This document shows positions 5,758 to 13,036 of a stretch of 13,184 bases of DNA, one piece after another. The notes beneath the pieces are model-generated. The model did not search any database, was not told where the DNA came from, and saw only the letters and a program-made list of their open reading frames with translations. The position numbers and the translations under genes were made by a program. Source of the stretch: GCA-001856825 sp049965815 (lineage in GTDB: Archaea > Thermoplasmatota > Thermoplasmata > Thermoplasmatales > GCA-001856825); contig JBMFVV010000028.1 in NCBI GenBank assembly GCA_049965815.1, positions 1 to 13,184 of the forward strand, read 5' to 3'. The first letter of the stretch is position 1. Every line of letters begins with the position of its first letter.

Positions 5758-6507
5758 ATGGTTTCCGAAAAGACGATATATGCAATAATTTCTGCAATTG
5801 TCATTGTCGGTGGTTTGGGAATAGGAGTTGCGTATTACGAATCCGTTTCTGCTGCTCATACTTCAACAACAGAACAGGCTGCAACTTCGCTGACTCTGGT
5901 GATATCACCCAATAACTGGTTCAACAACTCTACAATTCATCACAGGCAACCTGCATACTTTGTAGTTGAGCCTAATGGACAGCTATCATCATCTGCGCTG
6001 ATAAAATTGCCTGCGCACAAGCTCATCACCCTCACCATAATAGACTACGATTCAGGAGTTACTCCTATAATAGGAGAAAATGGTACATCCAACAATTCGA
6101 CATACGCCAAGGTGATAGGAACAGTGGGTAATGTGGAATATGTCTACAATGGAAGCGCTCCTTACATAAATGCAACGCTTTCTGGTAATGCATCCAACAA
6201 CATCACAGTGCTGAAAGGCAGTGGATGGGCAGTCTCATCCTTCCCGTGGGTTGGCGGAGCGTCAGGCGGCTGGGAGGTAACACATACGTTCACGATAGTG
6301 CAGAACGGTCAGATATTGCTCAACGTTCCAACGTTTGCTGGCACAAATCCGTCTGGTGGATCTATAACGGTCACTCAATTCTACCTTAACAACACAGGCT
6401 CCTTCACCTGGCAGTGTTTCGTTCCCTGTGGGAATGAACTCAACGGATGGGGAGGGGCAATGGCAACGGCAGGATGGATGACCGGAGAAGTTGAAGTCGT
6501 TTCATAA
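5758..6507 (+). CDS. Sulfocyanin-like cupredoxin, membrane-anchored
   Basis: 249 residues from ATG 5758. An uncleaved signal anchor at about 6-26 (IYAIISAIVIVGGLG) places the domain on the outer face of the membrane. The cupredoxin fold is shown by KLPAHKLITLTIIDYDSG (83-100), a copper-type His at 176 in VTHTFTI, and a C-terminal loop FTWQCFVPCG (217-225) followed by GWGGAMATAGWMTGEVEV. In sulfocyanin and rusticyanin such proteins carry electrons at acid pH. Ligand candidates are His176, Cys220, Cys224, Met235 and Met241; the His normally found a few residues after the Cys is absent, so the centre may be atypical. Cys-x3-Cys-Gly also recalls the CuA loop of oxidase subunit II, but that too needs a His. 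About ten N-x-S/T sites suggest heavy glycosylation, fitting an acidic exterior. First gene of the operon; likely electron acceptor for the Rieske/cytochrome b complex. Confidence 0.78.
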   Translation: MVSEKTIYAIISAIVIVGGLGIGVAYYESVSAAHTSTTEQAATSLTLVISPNNWFNNSTIHHRQPAYFVVEPNGQLSSSALIKLPAHKLITLTIIDYDSGVTPIIGENGTSNNSTYAKVIGTVGNVEYVYNGSAPYINATLSGNASNNITVLKGSGWAVSSFPWVGGASGGWEVTHTFTIVQNGQILLNVPTFAGTNPSGGSITVTQFYLNNTGSFTWQCFVPCGNELNGWGGAMATAGWMTGEVEVVS

Positions 6508-6513
6508 GGGGAT
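6508..6513 (+). promoter_or_regulatory. Shine-Dalgarno-like GGGGAT deciding the Rieske start
   Basis: GGGGAT begins directly after the cupredoxin stop and lies four bases before TTG 6518. It favours this start over TTG 6491, which would overlap the upstream gene by 17 bases. Confidence 0.45.
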
Positions 6514-6517
6514 CCAG

Positions 6518-7222
6518 TTGCCTACAGATCAAAAGCCCATAGATGAGCAAAGAAGGAACTTCCTGAAAGTAGTTGGAGTGATGATTATAGGTGCTGGACT
6601 TGTTGGAACCCTCAGGAGCGTCATTCAGTACGCCATACCCCCAGTCTCTAACGCTGAGTCATCGTTTCCCACCCTCCTTCTCCTTCTACCTAACGGTAAC
6701 CCCGTACACACTACTGACCTTGTTGTCAACAATCCATCTATCGTCACGTTTGACTATCCGCTCCAGAACGAGCCTAATTTTCTTCTGAGGTTAGGAGATG
6801 CGGCAAATAACGACGTAAAGATAGAATCAACTACGGTTGAGATACCTGCAACCGGGGGAAAATATCAATCGCCTGCAGGAGTGGGTCCTTATGGATCCGT
6901 GGTCTCTTCATCTGCAATATGCCAGCATCTTGGATGCATACCTCCAGAACTCCGGTTCCACCCTCCTTCCTCCACAAGCTTCCCGGGGGAAATACACTGC
7001 GACTGTCACGGCAGCACGTACGATCCCTACAAGGGTTTCAGCGTGGTAACAGGACCTACCAAGTCTCCACTTCCTGGCCTTGTACTATCGTACGATTCAA
7101 CAAAAGACACCTATTCTGCAACTATGCTTGTCGGATCGACGATATACGGCCATACCACAGATCTTTCTGGCGGAAATCCGGTATCTTCTTCTGGTACGAC
7201 GATAGCAACTCTTGGAGTGTGA
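6518..7222 (+). CDS. Rieske iron-sulfur protein of a cytochrome bc-like complex
   Basis: 234 residues from TTG 6518. The N-terminus has a twin-arginine motif (QRRNFLKVVG, 11-20) followed by a hydrophobic segment at about 18-38, as expected for a Tat-exported, membrane-anchored Rieske protein. Box I is CQHLGC (135-140) and box II is CDCHGS (161-166): the [2Fe-2S] cluster would be held by Cys135, His137, Cys161 and His164, with a Cys140-Cys163 disulfide. Twenty residues separate Cys140 and Cys161, against 13 in the bovine protein; the insert is rich in Pro and Ser (FHPPSSTSF). The protein takes one electron from quinol at the Qo site and passes it on, here probably to the cupredoxin encoded just upstream. 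TTG 6491 is an alternative start. It is followed directly by cytochrome b, one base after the stop. Confidence 0.92.
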   Translation: MPTDQKPIDEQRRNFLKVVGVMIIGAGLVGTLRSVIQYAIPPVSNAESSFPTLLLLLPNGNPVHTTDLVVNNPSIVTFDYPLQNEPNFLLRLGDAANNDVKIESTTVEIPATGGKYQSPAGVGPYGSVVSSSAICQHLGCIPPELRFHPPSSTSFPGEIHCDCHGSTYDPYKGFSVVTGPTKSPLPGLVLSYDSTKDTYSATMLVGSTIYGHTTDLSGGNPVSSSGTTIATLGV

Positions 7223-7223
7223 T
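7214..7223 (+). promoter_or_regulatory. Shine-Dalgarno of cytochrome b
   Basis: GGAGTGTGAT overlaps the Rieske stop codon, and its GGAG core is six bases before ATG 7224. It supports that start over TTG 7212 and suggests translational coupling. Confidence 0.5.
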
Positions 7224-8825
7224 ATGGTGGCTGAAAAGGGCATCATAGAACAAGTGATGAACGATCCCAAGCCAATTCCGAGGAAGGTACCAGATTACAT
7301 GAGGAAGAGAGGGGGATTGTGGTACTGGACAGGCGCAATGATAATGATTGCATTCTTCTACGAGACAATCACAGGACTGATCCTTTTCCTTTACTATCAA
7401 CCGGCAAATGCCTATGTCAGCACAGAGGGAGTGCTCAACATTGCTTACGGCTCAGTCATCCTGACAACACACCTTTACGGTGCATACATAATGATAGCCC
7501 TGGTATACATCCATCTTCTCAGGAACCTATTCGTTGGAGCCTACAAGAAACCAAGGGAAATGCAGTGGCTCAGTGGTGTGCTCCTGCTTATACTCACGGT
7601 TGGAGTGGCCTATTTTGGCTATTCCCTTACGGGGGACGTACTTTCATCCGATGCCACTGACGTTGCAAAGGGAATTGCAGGTGGTTTCCCATTTATCGGC
7701 ACATACCTCAGAGAGATATTCCTGGGTAATGGCCAGTCCATATCCCTATTCACAAGGTTCGAGGGTTGGCACATAATACTGGCAGGACTCATTGGTATCA
7801 CATTTGCAGCACACTTCTTCATGGCTGAATACAACACAATAATGCCTGACCCGAAGGTGGCCAATTACAGGGCTCCTGCTATAGACAAGGAAGACAGCTC
7901 GTACAAGCAGTGGTACCCCTATAACCTTCTCTATATGACGCAGATTGCACTGTTCACAATAGCCCTTATTTTGCTTATTCCTTCGATACTTGCACTTCTA
8001 CCTCATATACCTGCTTTGTTCTCACCGTTCCCGCAGGTTTCTGCGACAAGCCCGCTCGCTTCCCAGGTACCTCCGTACCCACCCTGGTTTTTGCTTTTCG
8101 TATACAAGGAACTTGACTTCGGCATTTCGTCAACTGTTGGCCCGTTCTGGGCGACAACCATATTCACGGGCCTACCACTCATCTACCTCTTGATGCTTCC
8201 ATACATCGACAGGTCCAGCACATTGAAGACGACGAGGAGACCAATAATCGTTTCCACCGGAATCATTGGAATCATCTACCTCATCGGTCTTTCGACATGG
8301 GGTGCAACCATGCCCGGAATCCCTGTGAGTAATGTGGTGGGACTCCTCTTCTTCGTCATACCCCTTGTGATCGTGATTGCCCTTGTCTACATGATATCTA
8401 AAAGACTGGAATCAGGGAAGGTAAAGATACAGAATGCATGGAAAGTGTATGCACTGATACCATTCACCGGTTTCATCGCAATAATGGCAGGGATTTCCAT
8501 CTATGCAGCAGTGAAACAGGGGACTCTTTATTACACGGTCGCTACAATATTCTTGCTTGTAATTCTGGGAATATCAATAACTGCCCTGTATGCGAGCATA
8601 TACGGGGTGAAGAGGACAAGCGAGCAGAAGAGACTCTCAGGAAGGGGGTATGTTGTGTTTGGCGGTCTCTATGGATTCCTTGCAGTAGCAATCATATCGA
8701 TCATATCCATCATCCCACCCACGACAGTATTCAATCAGTCCCTTTACGGAGTCGGGCTGGGACTGCTGTTCCTTCTCGGTGCGGCATTCATGGCCCTATA
8801 CAGGTCACATGCATACAATGAGTAA
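7224..8825 (+). CDS. Cytochrome b of a bc-like quinol oxidase complex, with extra C-terminal helices
   Basis: 533 residues from ATG 7224. Two haem-ligand pairs with H-x13-H spacing lie in helices 2 and 4: His83/His97 (HLYGAYIMIALVYIH) and His183/His197 (HIILAGLIGITFAAH). The Qo motif, PEWY in most cytochromes b, reads PPWF at 286-289 in YPPWFLLFVYKEL, so the conserved Glu is replaced by Pro. Helices are predicted at about 36-58, 80-103, 117-138, 183-201, 238-262, 307-326, 341-360 and 367-391, then four more at about 407-425, 436-458, 475-498 and 505-526. Standard bc1 cytochrome b has eight helices and about 380-430 residues, so the last four form an added module. It oxidises quinol in the membrane and feeds electrons to the Rieske protein. 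The stop overlaps the next gene by 8 bases, so the four genes are almost certainly co-transcribed. Confidence 0.93.
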   Translation: MVAEKGIIEQVMNDPKPIPRKVPDYMRKRGGLWYWTGAMIMIAFFYETITGLILFLYYQPANAYVSTEGVLNIAYGSVILTTHLYGAYIMIALVYIHLLRNLFVGAYKKPREMQWLSGVLLLILTVGVAYFGYSLTGDVLSSDATDVAKGIAGGFPFIGTYLREIFLGNGQSISLFTRFEGWHIILAGLIGITFAAHFFMAEYNTIMPDPKVANYRAPAIDKEDSSYKQWYPYNLLYMTQIALFTIALILLIPSILALLPHIPALFSPFPQVSATSPLASQVPPYPPWFLLFVYKELDFGISSTVGPFWATTIFTGLPLIYLLMLPYIDRSSTLKTTRRPIIVSTGIIGIIYLIGLSTWGATMPGIPVSNVVGLLFFVIPLVIVIALVYMISKRLESGKVKIQNAWKVYALIPFTGFIAIMAGISIYAAVKQGTLYYTVATIFLLVILGISITALYASIYGVKRTSEQKRLSGRGYVVFGGLYGFLAVAIISIISIIPPTTVFNQSLYGVGLGLLFLLGAAFMALYRSHAYNE

Positions 8826-10284
8826 AACAAACAGTCCACTGAAATCAATTTTCTTGATTCTTTCTCTCTTCTTTCTGGACTTCTACATAATCTTCGGATA
8901 CCTTGAAGGACTGATTTTCACGTCATCAGATTCAACATTCCTCTTCTTCGTTTCTGCGATTGTGGTTAACCTGTTCCTCATTTTCCCGCTACTCACGAGG
9001 AGGGACGGGGCGTCTTTCTATTCCATTCTGTACGTCACAGTATACATGATTGCACTCGTCATTTTTGCAGGTAATTTGGCCACCGTACTTCTCATAGTGC
9101 CTCCGATATGCGCTTCTCTCCTTGCACTCTTCACTCTCCGCACAGGATACAAGATTACAAAGGGCGTTTCCCTGGTGGCCGTACTTGTGTTCATGGACAT
9201 CATAGGAAAGGTCCTGGTCATATCCCCCCAGCAGGTACCGGGACCCCTGACTATTCAACTGCTTGCTGACAGGCTGACCACTGTTGGTCTTCCAGTCCCG
9301 ATAACGGAATACCTCGGATTGTTCATAAGCACAAGGTACCTTGACTTCATAACCGGACCGTTCGAATTCCTCCTGTTCTTCTTCATTTCCTCACTTTTGG
9401 TGGAAAACTACCACCGCATCATCCTCATTCTGACAAAGAAGAGAAGGGGACTGGTGACTGCCGGATACGGGGCAGTGAGCGCCCTCGGCTGCCAGTGCGA
9501 GAGCGCAATTGGCATCTTTCCAGCTGCCACCATGCTCGTATTCAATTTCCTGCTCGTTCCATTCCTCCTGCTCAGCGTCGTTCTACTGGTACTGACTTAC
9601 GTGATGATTGTAAGATACTACGAGCCAAGACGTTTGCCAAAATTTCCTCATGTATTTTCACTGAAGAAACGCAGCAAGGTGATGCTCATAGAGCTCCTTA
9701 TAGTGCTGTCACAGATACTTGTTGTAGCGGGCATATTTTTCCGTCTGCAGGACGTTCCGATATTCCTCTTTGGAACTTCCATGGAAATGATCCTCAACGG
9801 TTTCCTTGCTTACTATCTTGTATATTTCCTCTTTCCGCGCAGGACTATTGGGCCGCTGTATTCGACCCTCTTCCTCATCTTATCTGTAATTTCAGTTCTT
9901 GTCTGGTTCATTCCTGATATCACGTTGAAGGCTGTGACCAACCCCCTCTGGTTTTCCACAATGTCCTATGCTGCTTTCTTAGCAGGTTTCCTGATATCCA
10001 TAGTCTACTTCTCTTCCGAACCATCTATCGGCATCGCATTCATTGAGGCGTTTGCAGTATCGATTGGCATCATTCCCATCATCATTTATTATCTAGTTTT
10101 CTCACTTCAGATATCAATATGGAGCTTTTGGACAGCTCCACAGCAGGCGGACCTATCAATCGTTCTGTGGATAGTGATGCTTCCATTCATGTGGCTATCA
10201 ACACAGAAAAGCCTGTTTTCATCAGTTCAGCCCCATCTCTCAATCAGCACTCAAAGAGCCGAAAATGCCGTGGAATCATCTTGA
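8818..10284 (+). CDS. Large polytopic membrane protein of the cytochrome b operon, function unknown
   Basis: 488 residues from ATG 8818, which lies inside the end of the cytochrome b gene (ATGAGTAA arrangement), pointing to translational coupling. Roughly 12 hydrophobic helices cover most of the chain. The only striking motif is SALGCQCESAIGIFP at 221-235, a Cys225-x-Cys227-Glu228 group between two helices that could bind metal or haem or form a disulfide; a basic loop (TKKRRG, 206-211) precedes it. I do not recognise the family. By position it recalls the extra hydrophobic proteins (CbsB, OdsN) in the Sulfolobus soxNL-cbsAB-odsN cluster, but I could not confirm similarity. It could be a complex subunit, an assembly or cofactor-insertion factor, or a transporter. 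The C-terminal tail (about 463-488) is hydrophilic. Confidence 0.75.
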   Translation: MSKTNSPLKSIFLILSLFFLDFYIIFGYLEGLIFTSSDSTFLFFVSAIVVNLFLIFPLLTRRDGASFYSILYVTVYMIALVIFAGNLATVLLIVPPICASLLALFTLRTGYKITKGVSLVAVLVFMDIIGKVLVISPQQVPGPLTIQLLADRLTTVGLPVPITEYLGLFISTRYLDFITGPFEFLLFFFISSLLVENYHRIILILTKKRRGLVTAGYGAVSALGCQCESAIGIFPAATMLVFNFLLVPFLLLSVVLLVLTYVMIVRYYEPRRLPKFPHVFSLKKRSKVMLIELLIVLSQILVVAGIFFRLQDVPIFLFGTSMEMILNGFLAYYLVYFLFPRRTIGPLYSTLFLILSVISVLVWFIPDITLKAVTNPLWFSTMSYAAFLAGFLISIVYFSSEPSIGIAFIEAFAVSIGIIPIIIYYLVFSLQISIWSFWTAPQQADLSIVLWIVMLPFMWLSTQKSLFSSVQPHLSISTQRAENAVESS

Positions 10285-10397
10285 CAACCCATCTGTTGGG
10301 AAGCACATCCACATGTACCGATCTATAGCCTCATAGTGGTTTTTCAATGTCTGAACCGCAATCGTCTTTGCCAGGTCACATCATTGAAGAATATTGT

Positions 10398-10406
10398 CAT
10401 AAAATA
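10398..10406 (+). promoter_or_regulatory. TATA-like element of the small membrane protein gene
   Basis: CATAAAATA is 17-25 bases before ATG 10423 and 26-34 bases before the in-frame ATG 10432. The spacing fits a leaderless start at the second ATG somewhat better. Confidence 0.4.
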
Positions 10407-10422
10407 GATTAGTTCGTTTAAG

Positions 10423-10686
10423 ATGACAGTTATGACGAGAAGGGCAGGTACAATGAATATATGGCTGGTTGATATAATTGGGGGCATTGCCCTGATACTG
10501 GTATCCATAGTGCTGGCCTTGGTATTCACGTCATTTGCTACAACGTACTGGGCCCCATTCACCATCGCATTTGCTCTAGGTGCAGCACTGGTGTTATCAG
10601 GTTACTTCAGGGTGAAAATCCATGATTCAACTCCGCTGAGGCCATCCAGGGGAGGAGAATTGGCAGAGAGGAACAAGTTTCATTAG
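10423..10686 (+). CDS. Small two-helix membrane protein, 87 aa, unknown function
   Basis: Two hydrophobic helices at about 14-36 (LVDIIGGIALILVSIVLALV) and 43-62, with a short loop (TSFATTYW) between them, and a hydrophilic basic C-terminal tail of about 25 residues. An alternative start at ATG 10432 would remove the first three residues. It lies 138 bases after the respiratory operon with its own TATA-like element, so it is probably transcribed separately. No motif or homologue is recognised. Downstream it faces the PEP carboxykinase gene, with 141 bases between them. Confidence 0.5.
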   Translation: MTVMTRRAGTMNIWLVDIIGGIALILVSIVLALVFTSFATTYWAPFTIAFALGAALVLSGYFRVKIHDSTPLRPSRGGELAERNKFH

Positions 10687-10827
10687 GCTGTAATATTGGT
10701 CAAATGAAATGGAATGAAAACCGGTACATTTTTGACTCATGAAATTAAGAACAAGATTGTGAACATGGAGGGTAGGCTTGATCACTTCCTCCGTCTAGCA
10801 ATGTTTCAAAAAAACAGGTTACGAATT

Positions 10828-12693
10828 TCACTGGAGTGCTGTTGGGGATACTTCGTCTCCGTGCGACGACTGCAGTGCCTTGAGCCTTTCTATCTCAGCG
10901 TTTAACTCTTCCTTCACCTTTGAAGGTGTTGTTGGTATCCCCTCATAGACTTCCTTGATCCTTTCGCCCTTCTCTATCAATTTTGAGACTCTTATCTTGA
11001 ACTGTTCTTCGTACTGTTCCTTTGAATACTCCTTCCCCAGCACGCTCTTGAATAATGGCGCCAGATCCTCATATTTAGGTATGTACCCTATTGGAGTGAG
11101 TATCGCACCTACCTCGCCGTGAACACGTTTCTCCATCCATTTAAGCCATACCGCCTTGTCTACTTTGTCATTCAGGAACTTCCCATTCTCTGTCAGGAAG
11201 TAGTTGACTGCGAATATGTGCGGTTTCTTCCTCAGTTTTGCGCCGAATTCTAGATAGTTCTTCAGGTACTTGCCTAAGTCTACTGAAAGGAATTCCATTA
11301 TGGACATTGCATTGAAAGTTCTCACTCCAGTTTTCCCCAGTGAAGCAGCTGTTGTCTCCGATTCTATGCTTGCGCCTTTGTTGATCACACCGTGATCCCA
11401 GTTCAGGGATTCGCACACGGGTGGCCATGTATCACTGTCCCTTCCGCCAAATATCATGCCTTCAACAACAACGCCTTCCTTTCTGTTCAGTGCTTCCTCG
11501 TCGAGTCCTGAGAACGCGCTGAGCTTCACCGTAAATCTTGCATTCTTATGTGAAGGCGTTATCTCCTTTCCTTCCGCATCCTTCTTCCCCTTCTTCCATT
11601 CACCGCTGTGATTCTCGCCAGAGTCCGGAATAGGGATGTTCATGCCGTTCCAGTATGGCTTTCCATTGGAAACAAGGACATTCGAGAATATGATCTCGTT
11701 GCTGCTGTTCAGCACGTCCCAGATCCTCACGTCATCCTCCCTGTTCACTCCATCTATGATCCCAAATACACCATATTCCACGTTGATTGCCCTCGCGATG
11801 CCATTTTCCTCCTTTATGAAAACCAGATCATCACCCACAAGTCTTTCAGACGGTACGGTGCAGGTCGACGTCTTTCCACAAGCTGAGGGGAAGGCTCCAG
11901 TCATATAAGAGACCCTGCCGCCCTTCCCGTTCACGCCCATCAGGAACATGTGCTCTGACAACCATCCCTCATTCAGTGCCCTTCCTATGGTGATCCTGAA
12001 CGCCAGCTTCTTTAGCCCGACAGTGTTGCCTGCGTACTGCGTGTTCACGGAAAGAGCCCTGTTCCCCTGGAGATCGAAATATATGCGCCTGTCCTTCAGG
12101 TTCTTGCTGACCTTCCTGTCGTCCTCTTCCCCCTGGCTGTGGACGAACTTCAGGAATTCTGCATCTGGATGATCGACGAAGAACTGATAATCAGTCCTGT
12201 AGAGCATCATTTCACTGTGCATCACGTAATAAGAATCAGTGATCTGAACTGCCTTTAGCGACAGTTGCGAGTCTTTTGGGCCAAGTGAAAAGAAACCAAT
12301 CAGCATGGTTCTCCCACGCATGATCCCTTTCATCAGACCCTCTATATCCCTTATGCCAGCATTGCGTTCCATGGTGTTGATAAAAGGAAGTTTCTCACCG
12401 TTAGGCGTCAGGACCTTTGTGTTATCCTTGTCCCTTGCCTGGTCGTAGTAGTTGTCAAAATGATATGTGTGATTGGGTGATGCAAGGGGCCTCTCTTCAC
12501 CATATTCCAAAGATTTATTCCTGACGAACTCGTAATCATCAGCCGAATCTGTGACAATGAATACGGATGAAGGTTCCATGAGATCAATGTAATGGGATAT
12601 GAATTCCAGCAGCTCCTTATTGTCCAGTGATTCAATCTTTTTTGCTTCTGAAGGTGAGAACAGATTCCTATTTGAGAATGCAGAATTTTTCAT
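10828..12693 (-). CDS. pckG: Phosphoenolpyruvate carboxykinase (GTP)
   Basis: 621 residues, the normal size of the GTP-dependent class. It converts oxaloacetate + GTP to PEP + GDP + CO2 in the cytoplasm, linking the citric-acid-cycle pool to gluconeogenesis. The P-loop is FPSACGKTS (268-276) with the reactive-loop Cys272 typical of this class. Other family sites are visible: ERNAGIRDIEG (109-119), the region YAGNTVGLKK (220-229) with the metal-binding Lys, His248 in EHM, the acidic pair Asp288-Asp289 in VGDDLVF as second metal site, and the nucleotide-side FGGRDSDTWPPV (415-426). The C-terminal 60 residues are charged and helical. No domain is missing. It is monocistronic with a clear TATA box. 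Together with the ADP-forming acyl-CoA synthetase in this window it fits growth on peptides or organic acids. Confidence 0.95.
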   Translation of the reverse strand: MKNSAFSNRNLFSPSEAKKIESLDNKELLEFISHYIDLMEPSSVFIVTDSADDYEFVRNKSLEYGEERPLASPNHTYHFDNYYDQARDKDNTKVLTPNGEKLPFINTMERNAGIRDIEGLMKGIMRGRTMLIGFFSLGPKDSQLSLKAVQITDSYYVMHSEMMLYRTDYQFFVDHPDAEFLKFVHSQGEEDDRKVSKNLKDRRIYFDLQGNRALSVNTQYAGNTVGLKKLAFRITIGRALNEGWLSEHMFLMGVNGKGGRVSYMTGAFPSACGKTSTCTVPSERLVGDDLVFIKEENGIARAINVEYGVFGIIDGVNREDDVRIWDVLNSSNEIIFSNVLVSNGKPYWNGMNIPIPDSGENHSGEWKKGKKDAEGKEITPSHKNARFTVKLSAFSGLDEEALNRKEGVVVEGMIFGGRDSDTWPPVCESLNWDHGVINKGASIESETTAASLGKTGVRTFNAMSIMEFLSVDLGKYLKNYLEFGAKLRKKPHIFAVNYFLTENGKFLNDKVDKAVWLKWMEKRVHGEVGAILTPIGYIPKYEDLAPLFKSVLGKEYSKEQYEEQFKIRVSKLIEKGERIKEVYEGIPTTPSKVKEELNAEIERLKALQSSHGDEVSPTALQ

Positions 12694-12715
12694 GTGATTG
12701 ACCTTAAAGAATATC

Positions 12716-12723
12716 TTATAAAA
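12716..12723 (-). promoter_or_regulatory. TATA box of pckG
   Basis: The minus strand reads AAGGTTTTATAAG, with TTATAAAA on the plus strand, 23-30 bases before the ATG at 12693. This is the clearest TATA element in the window and suggests a leaderless message. Confidence 0.7.
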
Positions 12724-12967
12724 CCTTATCTGTTATATCTAATCGAAGCTGATTTGGCAAGATGTATTATTTTCAATTGACCTCTAGCTGTGAATAATAA
12801 CAACTCAAGTTGTAATTTGCAGGCTCTATTCATAGCCAAAAGTAGAGAATCAAGTTTGTTTTACAGGGTGAAAAAGAAAAAAATAAATTCTGGGCAAGAT
12901 CCTATTTCTTTTCGTCTTCCTTCTTGAAGCCTTTAACAAGTCCTTTACGGAGACAGAAGCAAGAAAG

Positions 12968-12987
12968 CTCCGACCTTCAGGGAGGAG
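12968..12987 (+). repeat. IS605-like end hairpin upstream of tnpB
   Basis: CTCC and GGAG pair, followed by tandem G.A mismatches, then CC/GG closing a TTCA loop. The sequence GAAAGCTCCGACCTTCAGG resembles the 'GAAGC(C/T)CC..CTTTAG..GG(G/A)G' hairpin found at the right ends of IS200/IS605 elements, downstream of tnpB. Here it lies upstream of a tnpB, so it may be the leftover end of a neighbouring element. Confidence 0.45.
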
Positions 12988-13006
12988 ATGAATTGCGATA
13001 GAAGAG

Positions 13007-13014
13007 TTTATTAG
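13007..13014 (+). promoter_or_regulatory. TATA-like box of tnpB
   Basis: TTTATTAG is 23-30 bases before ATG 13037, the usual distance for a leaderless archaeal transcript. Confidence 0.45.
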
Positions 13015-13036
13015 AAACGAAAGGATTGTGTAAGCA

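Larger units (their letters stand above)
12694..13036. other. Gene-free stretch between pckG and tnpB
   Basis: 343 bases without a convincing gene. It holds the pckG TATA box, a 14-base inverted repeat ACAACT-CA-AGTTGT at 12800-12813, a direct repeat of GGCAAGAT (12757-12764 and 12892-12899) with partly similar T-rich flanks, a purine-rich A tract at about 12869-12885, the hairpin at 12968-12987 and the tnpB TATA box. The right half probably belongs to IS200/IS605-type element ends. Confidence 0.4.

Noticed and set aside
10285..10320. Possible hairpin after the fourth operon gene (CCCA-TCTGT-TGGG)
   Set aside because: Only four base pairs and no T-tract follows, so it is not a credible terminator.
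10769..10795. GATCACTTCCTCC, resembling the 3' end of 16S rRNA, and a weak GGAGG/CCTCC pairing
   Set aside because: No other rRNA sequence is nearby and the stem is five pairs over a long loop; treated as chance.
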